From positions 168,377-232,376 of the forward strand of contig NZ_VTSX01000003.1 of NCBI RefSeq assembly GCF_008329705.1: 64,000 bases of DNA, in the 5' to 3' direction. Source of the stretch: Chryseobacterium sp. SN22 (GTDB lineage: Bacteria > Bacteroidota > Bacteroidia > Flavobacteriales > Weeksellaceae). Under the pieces are notes generated by a model, which was given only the letters and a program-made list of their open reading frames with translations, had not been told where the DNA came from and searched no databases. The position numbers and the translations under genes were made by a program. This document shows positions 25,520 to 35,563 of this stretch, piece by piece. Position 1 is the stretch's first letter. Every line of letters begins with the position of its first letter.

Positions 25520-26845
25520 TTAAATTTTAGTAATATTGCTTTCTATTTTATCCAGCGCAAGCTGAATTTCTTCTTTGGTAACGTTCAGATGCGGCCTGAA
25601 ACGCAGCGACTGATCGCCACAGGCCAGAATAATCATTCCGTCTTTCCAAAGCACATCCCGCAGATGGTTTCTTTGCTCGTGGGTCGGAAGATCAATGGCA
25701 CACATAAGGCCTCTTCCTCTGGCATTGGATAGTTTTTCAGGATATTTCTGCTGTAAATTCTGCAAGCCTTCCAACAGGTAATCGCCGACAATCCTTGCAT
25801 TCTCCACCAGGTTTTCTTTTTCAATAACTTCCATTACCAGCTGGAAACGCAGCATGTCGATAAAATTCCCGCCGAAAGTGGAATTGATCCTGGAACTTTC
25901 TCTGAATACATTTTCAGGAACTTCATCGAACTTTTCCTTATTGGCCAGGATTCCGCATACCTGCGTTTTTTTTCCGAAAGAAATGATATCCGGCTTTGCT
26001 GTAAAATGCTCAAATGCCCACATTTTTCCGGTGATTCCGATTCCCGTCTGCACTTCGTCAAAGATCAGGAGGATTTCGTGCTGATCGCAGATTTTTCTCA
26101 GGCCTGTAAAAAATTCATCACGGAAATGGTTGTCGCCGCCTTCCGCCTGAATCGGCTCTATAATGATACAGGCCACTTTATCCGGGTTCATCAGAATAGC
26201 TTCTTCGATGTTTAATAAAGCCAGCCTTTCATTTCTTATGGTTTCTTCCAGATTTTCTTCCGTGACCGGGAACGTCAGCTTCGGATTCAGGATTCTCGGC
26301 CAGTTGAACATCGGAAAATACTGGTATTTTCTCGGATCCGCCGTATTGGTAAGGCTTAAGGTATATCCGCTCCTTCCATGGAATGCCTGTCTGAAATGGA
26401 TACAGATTCCGGCTTCGAGATCAAGTCCTTTTTCAAAATTTTTCCTTGTTTTCCAGTCGAAACAGGCTTTCATTGCATTTTCAACAGCAACAGTACCACC
26501 TTCTATGAAAAATGCATATTGCAGTTCGTGAGGAATGGCTACACGTTCAAATACTTCCAGGAAATGCGCATATTCTTGAGAATATACATCTGCCAGTGTC
26601 GGCTTATTGATCGCCATTTTACCCAGCCATGCTGATTTTTCCATCAGATAAGGATGGTTGTATCCGATGGATGCAGAAGCGAACATGGAAAACATATCCA
26701 GGTATTCGCGGTTGGTGAGTTTATCGTAAAGCCATGAGCCATGGGATTTTTCAATATCCATTACGAAATCGAAGCCGTCGGCCAGCACGTGTCTGCCTAC
26801 GGTTTCTTTTACTTTATTTGTCTGTCTATCAATTGTTGTTTGCAT
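25520..26845 (-). CDS. lat: L-lysine 6-transaminase
   Basis: This 441-residue class III PLP aminotransferase resembles lysine epsilon-aminotransferase, which transfers the 6-amino group of lysine to 2-oxoglutarate and yields piperideine-6-carboxylate. Seen here are the family N-terminus (GRHVLADGFDFVMDIEKSHG), the GYNHPYL segment, PLP contact Asp263 in LIFDEVQTG, and the PLP lysine in SFGKKTQVCG (Lys292 or Lys293). The next gene upstream in the operon is an aldehyde dehydrogenase of the matching ALDH7 type. The pair therefore makes 2-aminoadipate from lysine. This is catabolic in Flavobacteria rather than antibiotic-related as in actinomycetes. Confidence 0.92.
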   Translation of the reverse strand: MQTTIDRQTNKVKETVGRHVLADGFDFVMDIEKSHGSWLYDKLTNREYLDMFSMFASASIGYNHPYLMEKSAWLGKMAINKPTLADVYSQEYAHFLEVFERVAIPHELQYAFFIEGGTVAVENAMKACFDWKTRKNFEKGLDLEAGICIHFRQAFHGRSGYTLSLTNTADPRKYQYFPMFNWPRILNPKLTFPVTEENLEETIRNERLALLNIEEAILMNPDKVACIIIEPIQAEGGDNHFRDEFFTGLRKICDQHEILLIFDEVQTGIGITGKMWAFEHFTAKPDIISFGKKTQVCGILANKEKFDEVPENVFRESSRINSTFGGNFIDMLRFQLVMEVIEKENLVENARIVGDYLLEGLQNLQQKYPEKLSNARGRGLMCAIDLPTHEQRNHLRDVLWKDGMIILACGDQSLRFRPHLNVTKEEIQLALDKIESNITKI

Positions 26846-26953
26846 ATTAAATAAAATCTTAGGGTTGATTAGAATTTAATAGTTAGAAAGCGGGATTTTA
26901 ATTATAACGCAGATAGTACCACTTTTTGCATCCCGGTTCTCAATATTAGTTTT

Positions 26954-28504
26954 TTAAAGGTCAAACTTAATACCTTGTGCCAACGGTAAGCTGGCAGTAT
27001 AGTTGATCGTGTTGGTCTGTCTTCTCATGTAATATTTCCAGACATCGGATCCCGATTCCCTGCCGCCGCCGGTTTCTTTTTCACCACCGAATGCACCGCC
27101 GATTTCCGCACCGGAAGTCCCGATGTTCACATTGGCGATTCCACAGTCTGAACCTGCGTGGGAAAGAAATAATTCAGCTTCTCTCAGGTTCTGCGTCATG
27201 ATTGCGGATGACAATCCCTGAGGAACATCATTCTGAATAGCAATGGCTTCGTCTAATGTATTGTATTTAATTAAATATAAAATAGGCGCAAATGTTTCGT
27301 GCTGAACAATTTCATATGAATTTTTCACTTCAGCGATACAAGGTTTCACATAGCAGCCGGATTCATAGCCTTTTCCTTTCAGAACCTCTCCTTCCACAAT
27401 AAATTTTGCCCCTTCTTTTTTGCCCTTTTTAATGGCTTCCTGGTACATATTTACCGCATCGGTATCAATCAGTGGTCCGACGTGGTTGGTTTCATCCAGA
27501 GGATTTCCGATCTTTAATTGTCCATAGGCTTTTGCCAGTCTGTTTTTCACTTCATCATAAACACTTTCGTGGATAATCAGTCTTCTCGTTGAAGTACACC
27601 GTTGTCCGGCTGTTCCAACCGCTCCGAAAACCGCTCCGATGATCGACATATCGATATCGGCATCTTTGGAAATGATGATGGCATTGTTTCCGCCCAGTTC
27701 AAGGATCGATTTTCCGAACCGCTGCGCCACATTGGCAGAGACCATTCTTCCGACTCTTGTAGATCCCGTAAAGGAGACCAGGGCAATTCTCTTATCGTCC
27801 ACCAGCCGTTGTCCGATCTCGTGATCTGCTACCAATACACTTGAAATGCCTTCCGGAAGATTGTTTTCCTTCAGTACTTCGTTCATGATGTTCTGGCATG
27901 CAATGGCGCAAAGCGGTGTTTTTTCCGAGGGTTTCCAGATGGTAACGTTTCCACAGATCCAGGCCAGTGCGGTATTCCATGACCACACGGCTACCGGGAA
28001 ATTGAAAGCGGTGATAATTCCCACGATTCCCAGCGGATGATACTGCTCGTACATGCGGTGTCCCGGTCTTTCCGAGTGCATGGTATACCCATGGAGCTGC
28101 CTGGAAACCCCCACGGCAAAATCGCAGATGTCGATCATTTCCTGAACTTCACCCAAACCTTCCTGTAGGGATTTGCCCATTTCATAAGAAACGAGTTTCC
28201 CCAAATCATCTTTGTACTGTCTTAATTTCTGGCCGAGCTGCCTGACGATCTCCCCTCTTTTAGGGGCGGGAATAAGCCTGAATTCCTTAAAAGCCCTCTC
28301 TGCCGTTTCGATTACTTTATCATAATCCGAAGCACCGGAGGTTTTTACTTTTGCAATCAGGTTTCCGTCCACCGGAGAGTAACTTTCCAGCGTATTCCCT
28401 GATGCAAAGTATTTCCCGCCTGTCGAAGTCCCCTTATTCTCATCTTTAATTCCAAGATTCTTGAGCGTTTTTTCAATCCCAAAATCCTTTACTTTTTTAG
28501 ACAT
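26954..28504 (-). CDS. amaB: L-piperideine-6-carboxylate dehydrogenase (ALDH7 family)
   Basis: This 516-residue NAD-dependent aldehyde dehydrogenase has the catalytic Glu269 in LELGGNNA and Cys303 in AGQRCTSTRRL, plus the Rossmann signal FTGSTRVGRMV. The length and the motifs QYHPLGIVGIITAFNFPVAVWSWN and GGAFGGEKETGGGRESGSD match the antiquitin/AmaB group, which oxidises alpha-aminoadipic semialdehyde (in equilibrium with piperideine-6-carboxylate). lat follows 108 bases downstream in the same direction, giving a two-enzyme lysine degradation module. A near-consensus promoter (TTTG, 18 bases, TATCTTTA) lies about 27-55 bases upstream. Confidence 0.92.
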   Translation of the reverse strand: MSKKVKDFGIEKTLKNLGIKDENKGTSTGGKYFASGNTLESYSPVDGNLIAKVKTSGASDYDKVIETAERAFKEFRLIPAPKRGEIVRQLGQKLRQYKDDLGKLVSYEMGKSLQEGLGEVQEMIDICDFAVGVSRQLHGYTMHSERPGHRMYEQYHPLGIVGIITAFNFPVAVWSWNTALAWICGNVTIWKPSEKTPLCAIACQNIMNEVLKENNLPEGISSVLVADHEIGQRLVDDKRIALVSFTGSTRVGRMVSANVAQRFGKSILELGGNNAIIISKDADIDMSIIGAVFGAVGTAGQRCTSTRRLIIHESVYDEVKNRLAKAYGQLKIGNPLDETNHVGPLIDTDAVNMYQEAIKKGKKEGAKFIVEGEVLKGKGYESGCYVKPCIAEVKNSYEIVQHETFAPILYLIKYNTLDEAIAIQNDVPQGLSSAIMTQNLREAELFLSHAGSDCGIANVNIGTSGAEIGGAFGGEKETGGGRESGSDVWKYYMRRQTNTINYTASLPLAQGIKFDL

Positions 28505-28585
28505 AAAAATTTTACTTTTCGTTTCCTCTAAAGATAAAAATATTATGCGAACCGCAAAATTTTAATTTTTTTAACGTGTTTTTTA

Positions 28586-28616
28586 TTTGGACTAATTATA
28601 AACATACTTATCTTTG
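28586..28616 (+). promoter_or_regulatory. Promoter of the small membrane protein gene
   Basis: TTTG (28586-28589), 19-base spacer, TATCTTTG (28609-28616), a full Bacteroidota consensus match. It is divergent to the aldehyde dehydrogenase gene. Confidence 0.8.
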
Positions 28617-28641
28617 TAAGGCAATCATTTGAATTTCAGAA

Positions 28642-28842
28642 ATGGAAAATAACAGGATTAAAAACGAATCTGATGCCGGAGAACAGAAAACCTCCCGGTG
28701 GAAAAGCCTGCTGAAAAAATTCGGGATCGGCGGAATCATATTTTTTACGGTGAAAGGCATCATTACTTCCACGCTGATCTATTTCTTAGGAAAAAATGCG
28801 TGGAGCATTATTGCCGGCTACTTTACAGGGATATTTGATTAA
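28642..28842 (+). CDS. Small membrane protein of unknown function
   Basis: This 66-residue protein has a charged N-terminal half (ENNRIKNESDAGEQKTSRWKSLLKKFG) and one or two hydrophobic segments from about residue 30 (IGGIIFFTVKGIITSTLIYFLG, then WSIIAGYFTGIF). I believe similar short proteins occur in other Chryseobacterium genomes, but I recognise no domain. A consensus promoter and an intrinsic terminator frame it exactly, so it is a real, independently expressed gene rather than a chance ORF. Confidence 0.8.
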   Translation: MENNRIKNESDAGEQKTSRWKSLLKKFGIGGIIFFTVKGIITSTLIYFLGKNAWSIIAGYFTGIFD

Positions 28843-28866
28843 TTAATTGAAATAAATATGAAACAG

Positions 28867-28892
28867 AAGCTGGGAATTTTCTCAGCTTTTTT
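28867..28892 (+). terminator. Terminator of the small membrane protein gene
   Basis: AAGCTGGG (28867-28874) pairs with CTCAGCTT (28881-28888, one G-U), then T run. Confidence 0.8.
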
Positions 28893-28969
28893 ATTTTTTA
28901 AATACTGATTATAAATTTGGATTTTAACTGCCAGGTATGTTAAATTAATGTGAATGTAAAATAAAAAGG

Positions 28970-29208
28970 CTGTAAGCGGGATGATGGATGCCGGACGTTT
29001 TTCAGTGTAACTTATTAAACTGCATTTCCACCTGGTTCATTTACTTTTTACTTGGCTCTTAATCTTGAAAACCATTAAGATTGAATAAGGTATCTGGAAA
29101 GTTAAGATGAGCTTTGCTTTGAGCAAACCGCTAAATAAAATCTTTGATTCTTCTTAATAGCCTAAACTGTATTTTCACTTGGTTCATTTTACTTTTTACG
29201 TGGCTCTT
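28970..29208 (+). repeat. Dispersed intergenic repeat, copy B
   Basis: The head GATGGATGCCGGACGTTTTT matches copy A. The tail is present twice: at 29019-29060, and again at the end of the core (to 29208). The core starts ACCATTAAGATT (29071) and contains GAGCAAACCGCTAAATAAAATCTTTGATT. No gene is seen in 28893-29317. Confidence 0.75.
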
Positions 29209-29273
29209 TATACCTTGAAAACGATTAAGATTTTGTAAAAGCCAGTTTCAGTGCTGTCCTTCACAAACGGAAA

Positions 29274-29296
29274 ATCCCGGAAGTTTCTTCCGGGAT
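29274..29296 (-). terminator. Terminator of ccsBA
   Basis: Perfect 10-bp stem ATCCCGGAAG/CTTCCGGGAT with a three-base loop, four T then follow on the minus strand. Confidence 0.7.
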
Positions 29297-29317
29297 CTGT
29301 TTTATAAAAATTAAATC

Positions 29318-32300
29318 TTATTTTCTCGTTAAAACTCTGAACTTTAAATAAGAGGCAATGGCTAAGGCCAGCATGCTTCCAAGTCCGATGTATACCCAGG
29401 CCGGAACAGGCACCGGATCTCCTGCAGCGTATGAGTGCAGCCCACTGAGGTAGTAATTTACCCCGAAATACGTCATGACCATCGAGCAGAAAGCAAACAT
29501 GGTAGCTACGTGAAATGCCCATCTGCTTCGTAATCCCGGAACCAGTCTCATGTGGAGTACGAACGCATAAACCATGATGGAAATGAAAGCCCAGGTTTCT
29601 TTAGGGTCCCAGCTCCAGTATCTTCCCCACGATTCATTGGCCCAGATCCCGCCTAAGAAGTTTCCTACCGTTAAGGCAAACAAACCGATGGTAAGAGACA
29701 TTTCCGAAACGATAGCCAGTTCCTTCAATGTGGTGTCGTGGTGTATTTTATAAGTATTCTTTTTCGAGATAATATAGAAAACCAGACTGATGACCGCGAT
29801 GATCATTGATAAGGCAAAGAACCCGTAACTCGATGTAATGATCGCTACGTGTACGATCAGCCAGTACGACTTCAATACAGGTACCAAAGGGGTGATCTGC
29901 GGGTCAAGCGCTGAACCTCCGTGGGCAAATCCCATCATAATGACCGCCACCATAAATCCGGCTGCCGGAATCAGGGCATTGGAATTTCTGTATAATAAGA
30001 GCCCGGCGGTAATTCCGACCCACGAAATGAAAATAATGGCTTCATAACCGTTACTCCAAGGCGCGTGTCCTGAAATATACCATCTTGCCACCAATCCGAG
30101 GAAATGGAAAGCATATCCGATAATACCTATTACAATAATGGCTTTGATGCTTTTGTTTAAAATTTTACCCGGTTTGAACAATTCCACAAAACCTAAGATC
30201 AGCAATAAGCCTCCGATCAGGGTATAGAAAATCAACAGCTTGAAATTGATATTCACCTTATTCATGAACACTTCCAGTTCAACTTTTGATGGGGCAGGGA
30301 CAACGGCTTTCCCCCACTTCTGCTGGTATTCCGAAAGTTTTGCCAGTTCCGCATCGGCCTTGCTCCAGTTTCCGGTTTGCTGTGCTTTTAAAACTTCCGC
30401 GAAATAAGGGCCCATCACCTGCTGGGATTCCATGTCCGGTTCCATTTTCTGGTCCAGCCATGAATACCAGGTGTGGTTGGCATCGTTCTTTACCGGAACA
30501 ATTCTCATGAACTGACCGCTGAAAAACTCATTGAAAATCTGTACCCTTTCGTTAACGGCAATGACTTCTTTGTCATAATTGGTCTGCTCGGCCGGTTTTT
30601 TACGGAATGCCGTGTTGTAATCGCTTTCAAGAATATATTTTAAATTTCCGTTGGCATCTGCCGGGAACAGGTTCATTAAGGAAGTGTATCCGTCTTCATC
30701 CGCTTTTGTTTTATTCTTTAATTCATCACCGCCCTTTGTTCCTACTTTAATCATCGGAACCATCGTCCAGCTCGGAGTATCGGTATTCACGGAAAGGAAC
30801 CATTGGTTAGCGGTTAAGGATTTTCCGTCTGTCCCTTTAAACTCATCCTTTTTATACAGTTTTCTTAAAACATCGAGGGCTTCGGTGTTAATCGGAACGA
30901 TACGGCCTTCAAAATTCTGTACCAGAAGGTATCCGAACTTATCGGCATGCTCCGCACTGATTTTATTTCTCGCAATAATTTCGTCTGCAGAAATGGTTCT
31001 CATCTTGGCCAGCGGCACTGCCGCAGAATTCTGCTGCGATGGCTGGGCCTGTACCGATTCCGGAGTATGGTTATGATTCTCTCCTTCTACATGAACGTGT
31101 TCCCGACTTCCGTCAGTTGTTCCGTGCGTTTCGATTTTCTGGGCATTCAGTCCGAAGCTTAAAAGCAACAGAAGAACGGTTGCCGCTTTCTTTTTATTAA
31201 CGTCTTTCAGTATTTTATTTAATTTCCAGAAGTGGGTTCCTTTCCAGAAGAACATAAAGAACATTCCTCCGAACAGGAAAGTATAACCTATATAGGAGAT
31301 CAGCGTTCCCCAGAAATCGTGATTCACCGAAAGCACGGTTCCCATTCTGTCCGGATCGAAACTCGACTGGAAGAAACGGTAGCCTTTATGGTTCAGTACA
31401 TGGTTCATATAAATTTTAAAAGGTGTCTGTTTCCCTTCATCGATAATTTTGATATGGCTTTCGTAAGCACTCGGGGAAGAACTTCCCGGATAGGTTTCCA
31501 TAACGAAGTCCTCCAGCTTCAAAGAGAACGGCGTATTGTAGACCTTTGGTCCGAAACCAACCATGATGTTCAGCCCGTCCATAGTGACCTGCTTATAGGC
31601 ATTCGGGTTTCCTTTTTCTACGGAAAGGTCTACCAGCTGTTTTGTTTTTGGTCCCTGAAGTTCTACCGTCAGCATATCCGGAACATTCTGGTCTTTTTTA
31701 CGGTCGCCTTCGATAGAAAGTAATTTCCCTTTTCTTAAACCTTCGGGAACTACCAGTTTTAATTCATTGATTGAATATAAACTTCTCAAAACCAATGGTT
31801 GGAACTCATCTTTTTTAGTCGTTCCGGTTGCCTGGGTGGCCATGGTCATGTAATTGGCATCAACCGGAGTTTTGATGAACAGTTTCCCGCCTTCTTTTTT
31901 AAATTCCACCGCACCGTCGATAGCCCTGTTGAAAGTAACCAGGGTTCCGTTGATGGATTTTGTTTCACCGGGCTTGATGAAAATATTCTGCCTTCCTGTT
32001 TGCCCGGTAGATACCAGATGCAGGTATTCGGCACCGTTGGGATCTGCCAGAAGACTGTCTTTTTTCCGCTGAACATACTCTTTAGCCACCACTTTTACCT
32101 GTTTTCCACGGAAATCATAGGTCGCTTCCAGATTTTTGTGCAGCGGGGACATCAGATAAGGAATATCCTGGTAGTTAAGGACGTCACCTTTTTCTTCGAT
32201 CTGGATTTTAAGGAAATTCTTGTCGGTTACAATTTCATTGGAGGTTTCTCCTTCCCGGATGTGCATGATGCCTTCAAAACTGATGTACCGGGTAATCGCA

Positions 32301-32575
32301 CCGCCGATAAAGATCAGCACAAATGCGAGGTGGAATACCAGCACCGGCCATTTCTCTCTCTTCCAGAGCCTGTATCTTCCGATATTGCCGATAAAATTGA
32401 GGATTAATAGAAGCATGATTAATTCAAACCACCATGCTTCATAGATTAATGCTTTTGCTGTGGGGGTTCCGTAATCGTTTTCTAAGAACGTTGCATAGGC
32501 CATGGCGAATGCATACCCCAATAACAACACAGCCATTGTTCTGGTTGAGATCAAAATATCCTGGATCTTCTTCAT
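29318..32575 (-). CDS. ccsBA: Fused cytochrome c biogenesis protein CcsBA (ResB-ResC)
   Basis: The ATG at 32575 gives 1085 residues beginning MKKIQDILISTRTM; a longer start at 32596 adds only seven residues. The N-terminal ~450 residues are the ResB/CcsB part: helices near 15-35, 50-70 and 85-105, a large periplasmic domain, then a helix at about 430-450. A His/Glu-rich linker follows (HVEGENHNHTPE). The C-terminal ~330 residues are CcsA/ResC with the heme-handling WWD motif WANESWGRYWSWDPKETWAF and conserved His residues in HFLGLVARW and HVAIIT. The protein carries heme to the periplasm and attaches it to apocytochrome c (System II). The single-chain form is normal in Bacteroidota. Confidence 0.94.
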   Translation of the reverse strand: MKKIQDILISTRTMAVLLLGYAFAMAYATFLENDYGTPTAKALIYEAWWFELIMLLLILNFIGNIGRYRLWKREKWPVLVFHLAFVLIFIGGAITRYISFEGIMHIREGETSNEIVTDKNFLKIQIEEKGDVLNYQDIPYLMSPLHKNLEATYDFRGKQVKVVAKEYVQRKKDSLLADPNGAEYLHLVSTGQTGRQNIFIKPGETKSINGTLVTFNRAIDGAVEFKKEGGKLFIKTPVDANYMTMATQATGTTKKDEFQPLVLRSLYSINELKLVVPEGLRKGKLLSIEGDRKKDQNVPDMLTVELQGPKTKQLVDLSVEKGNPNAYKQVTMDGLNIMVGFGPKVYNTPFSLKLEDFVMETYPGSSSPSAYESHIKIIDEGKQTPFKIYMNHVLNHKGYRFFQSSFDPDRMGTVLSVNHDFWGTLISYIGYTFLFGGMFFMFFWKGTHFWKLNKILKDVNKKKAATVLLLLLSFGLNAQKIETHGTTDGSREHVHVEGENHNHTPESVQAQPSQQNSAAVPLAKMRTISADEIIARNKISAEHADKFGYLLVQNFEGRIVPINTEALDVLRKLYKKDEFKGTDGKSLTANQWFLSVNTDTPSWTMVPMIKVGTKGGDELKNKTKADEDGYTSLMNLFPADANGNLKYILESDYNTAFRKKPAEQTNYDKEVIAVNERVQIFNEFFSGQFMRIVPVKNDANHTWYSWLDQKMEPDMESQQVMGPYFAEVLKAQQTGNWSKADAELAKLSEYQQKWGKAVVPAPSKVELEVFMNKVNINFKLLIFYTLIGGLLLILGFVELFKPGKILNKSIKAIIVIGIIGYAFHFLGLVARWYISGHAPWSNGYEAIIFISWVGITAGLLLYRNSNALIPAAGFMVAVIMMGFAHGGSALDPQITPLVPVLKSYWLIVHVAIITSSYGFFALSMIIAVISLVFYIISKKNTYKIHHDTTLKELAIVSEMSLTIGLFALTVGNFLGGIWANESWGRYWSWDPKETWAFISIMVYAFVLHMRLVPGLRSRWAFHVATMFAFCSMVMTYFGVNYYLSGLHSYAAGDPVPVPAWVYIGLGSMLALAIASYLKFRVLTRK

Positions 32576-32904
32576 ATGTATATACTTGACATGCAAAAAT
32601 AAGCATGATAAACCATAAAGCCGTTAAAAAAAGCTGTTTTTTATCACTTTGAGGGCCTGAAACGTTATTTTGAATCATTCTTAATAAACTTGAAATCAAT
32701 TGGAAAAAATTCAATCAATCAGATAGGAATAAATTCTTTTTTACATTAAAAAAAAATTTAGTCCACTAATTTTTTTTAATTTATTTTATTTTAAATATTT
32801 TTAATAATCAGAAAACAAAACCAGCCGGAAAAACGCCTTTTCCGGATCGGGAAAAATTAAATTTCTTTTCGTAAAAAAGCATGACGTTTAATGTTGAAAA
32901 ATAT

Positions 32905-32912
32905 TAAATTTG
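32905..32912 (+). promoter_or_regulatory. -7 box of the ftsK promoter
   Basis: TAAATTTG lies only 12 bases before the chosen ftsK start codon, implying a very short leader. The rest of 32597-32904 is very AT-rich, with one hairpin near 32822-32842 (CCGGAAAA/TTTTCCGG); no gene is seen. Confidence 0.5.
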
Positions 32913-32924
32913 CCAATTGACATT

Positions 32925-35498
32925 ATGAATAAAAACACGCAGAACAAACCGACAGAATCGCCTGACAAGGGCAAATTTTTATCGAAGCCCCGGGTATTTT
33001 TCGGGTTAACCTTTATCCTTTTTTCCGTTGTGCTTACCTTTTCATTCGTTTCATACCTGATGAACTGGAAGGCTGATCAGAGCCAGGCAGGAACCATGCT
33101 GGACAAAAGTATCAAATCGTCTAACCTTTTCGGAAAACTGGGCGACTGGCTGGGAAATATTTTTATTTTTGAAAGTATTGGGGTTGCCTCATTCATCATA
33201 GCCTTTTTATTTCTGGTTTTCGGGACGGTGATCCTTAAAAAGAAAATGTTTAAGCCATGGAAAACCGTCGGGCACTCGCTGTTCTTTATCTGCTGGCTGC
33301 CTATCCTTTTTGGAGCAGTAACCAAAGGTCAGGGCGTTTTAAGCGGAGTCTACGGCTATCAGATCATGGATTCGCTGAATGCGATTATCGGAACCGTCGG
33401 TCTTTGGCTGGTACTGGTATCCAGTATTGCTTTGTATTTCATTTTAGAGTTTAACCTCCGTCCAAGTTCGATCAAATCAAAACTGAATGACATTAACGAA
33501 AATACCATCGGAAAAGTAAAATCCATGATGCCGAGCTCTGATGAGAATTTTGAAGCGGATGAAGAACTGATTGAAGAGCTGGAGGCGCATAAGGAAGACA
33601 CTGTTGAAAAAGTAAAAGTAACCGAGGTCGTACAAAAACCTGCCGCCAAAGCAAAGGTGCCTGAGCCGGTAAGCATTCCTAAAGGATTTCCGGAAGTCCC
33701 GGTTTCTGCCAACCTGGATCCGATTGTAACTCCGAACAACACTTCTTTCGATGAAGAAGTAAAAACGGATTTTTCATCATCCATCAATCTGCCAATTGAT
33801 ACGAAGCCGAAGATGCCGACTCCCACTCCTGAACAGGCGTTTGACTTTAAACCTTCCGTTCCGGCAGCCCAAACGGTTCCGGCCGCTGCTCCTGCGGAAG
33901 AGATCAAGTTCAATGTGGAAGTAGCTCCGGTAATTGATATCCTGGATGACGCAGATATTAAGTCCCAGGAGTTGGTAGATAAGCACGGTCTGTATGATCA
34001 CAAGCTGGATCTGGCCAAATTCCAGATGCCGCCGGTAGAACTTTTAAAGGATTATGGAAACGAAGAAATTTCCATTAATAAGGAAGAATTAGAAGAAAAC
34101 AAAAATAAGATTGTAGGACTGCTTAAAAACTTTAACGTAGGTATTGCCGAAATTAAAGCAACCATCGGACCTACGGTAACTCTATACGAGATTGTTCCGG
34201 AAGCGGGAATCAGGGTTGCAGCAATTAAGAAATTACAGGATGATATTGCCCTCAACTTATCGGCGTTGGGAATCCGGATTATTGCACCGATGCCGGGGAA
34301 AGGAACCATCGGGATTGAGGTTCCGAGGAAAAATCCGACCATGGTTTCCATGCGTTCGGTGATCGCCTCACAGAAATTCCAGAATACCGATATGGATCTT
34401 CCGGTGGTATTCGGGAAAACGATCTCCAATGAAATTTTTATGGCCGATCTTTCCAAAATGCCCCACTTGCTGATGGCGGGTGCTACAGGACAGGGTAAAT
34501 CGGTCGGGATCAATGCAATCCTTACTTCCCTACTCTACAAAAAACATCCGAGCGAACTGAAATTCGTGATGGTGGATCCTAAAAAGGTGGAACTTTCTTT
34601 ATATTCAAAAATAGAAAGGCACTATCTGGCGAAACTGCCCGATGCGGAAGAAGCGATCATCACCGACACCAATAAAGTAATCAATACACTGAATTCCCTC
34701 TGTATCGAAATGGATACGAGATACGATCTGCTTAAAAATGCCTTTTGTAAAAATTTAAAGGAATACAACAAAAAATTCACAGAACGGAAACTGAATCCTG
34801 AAAACGGACACCGCTATCTGCCTTACATCGTTCTGGTCGTGGACGAATTTGCGGATCTGATCATGACGGCCGGTAAAGAAGTCGAATTGCCGATTGCCCG
34901 CCTGGCCCAGCTTGCCCGTGCGGTAGGTATCCACTTAATTGTTGCTACGCAGAGACCTTCGGTAAATGTAATTACCGGGATGATCAAAGCGAATTTCCCG
35001 GCGAGGGCCGCCTTCAGGGTAATTTCGAGTGTGGATTCAAGAACGATCCTTGATTCTCCGGGTGCCGACCAGCTGATCGGTAAAGGGGATATGCTTTATT
35101 TCAACGGTAACGAAATCCTGAGACTGCAGTGTGCTTTCGTCGATACGCCGGAAGTAGAACGGCTGGCGGAATTTATCGGTGAGCAGAAAGGTTACGCTTC
35201 GGCATTTATCCTTCCCGAATATGTTTCGGAAGATTCTACGAGTACCGTAGGCGCATTTGACCCTAATGAAAAAGATGCCTTGTTTGAGGAGGCAGCAAGA
35301 ATTATCGTCTCCACCCAGCAGGGTTCCACTTCCATGCTTCAGAGACAATTGAAGCTGGGGTACAACAGGGCCGGAAGAATTATGGACCAGCTGGAGGCAA
35401 GCGGTATTGTAGGCGGGTTCAACGGGGCAAAAGCAAGGGAAGTTCTTATCAGCGACCTGCATTCTTTGGAACAGTTTTTGGAAGACCTGCGCAGTTAA
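32925..35498 (+). CDS. ftsK: DNA translocase FtsK
   Basis: The ATG at 32925 gives 857 residues; the longer TTG start at 32910 falls inside the -7 box. Four membrane helices occupy about residues 25-165, followed by a Pro/Glu/Thr-rich linker to about 340. The motor then has Walker A AGATGQGKSVGIN, Walker B YIVLVVDEFADLIM, and the ATQRPSVNVITG sensor region. The C-terminal ~65 residues (FEEAARIIVSTQQGSTSMLQRQLKLGYNRAGRIMDQLEASGIVG) are the gamma winged helix that reads KOPS-like DNA. FtsK pumps chromosome ends toward the septum and activates XerCD. lolA and a permease follow in the same direction. Confidence 0.96.
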   Translation: MNKNTQNKPTESPDKGKFLSKPRVFFGLTFILFSVVLTFSFVSYLMNWKADQSQAGTMLDKSIKSSNLFGKLGDWLGNIFIFESIGVASFIIAFLFLVFGTVILKKKMFKPWKTVGHSLFFICWLPILFGAVTKGQGVLSGVYGYQIMDSLNAIIGTVGLWLVLVSSIALYFILEFNLRPSSIKSKLNDINENTIGKVKSMMPSSDENFEADEELIEELEAHKEDTVEKVKVTEVVQKPAAKAKVPEPVSIPKGFPEVPVSANLDPIVTPNNTSFDEEVKTDFSSSINLPIDTKPKMPTPTPEQAFDFKPSVPAAQTVPAAAPAEEIKFNVEVAPVIDILDDADIKSQELVDKHGLYDHKLDLAKFQMPPVELLKDYGNEEISINKEELEENKNKIVGLLKNFNVGIAEIKATIGPTVTLYEIVPEAGIRVAAIKKLQDDIALNLSALGIRIIAPMPGKGTIGIEVPRKNPTMVSMRSVIASQKFQNTDMDLPVVFGKTISNEIFMADLSKMPHLLMAGATGQGKSVGINAILTSLLYKKHPSELKFVMVDPKKVELSLYSKIERHYLAKLPDAEEAIITDTNKVINTLNSLCIEMDTRYDLLKNAFCKNLKEYNKKFTERKLNPENGHRYLPYIVLVVDEFADLIMTAGKEVELPIARLAQLARAVGIHLIVATQRPSVNVITGMIKANFPARAAFRVISSVDSRTILDSPGADQLIGKGDMLYFNGNEILRLQCAFVDTPEVERLAEFIGEQKGYASAFILPEYVSEDSTSTVGAFDPNEKDALFEEAARIIVSTQQGSTSMLQRQLKLGYNRAGRIMDQLEASGIVGGFNGAKAREVLISDLHSLEQFLEDLRS

Positions 35499-35563
35499 AA
35501 GTGAAACTACAGGTTTAACTTTCCCCTTAAAACAGAGTCTAAAATTTAAGTAAGATTAAAAAA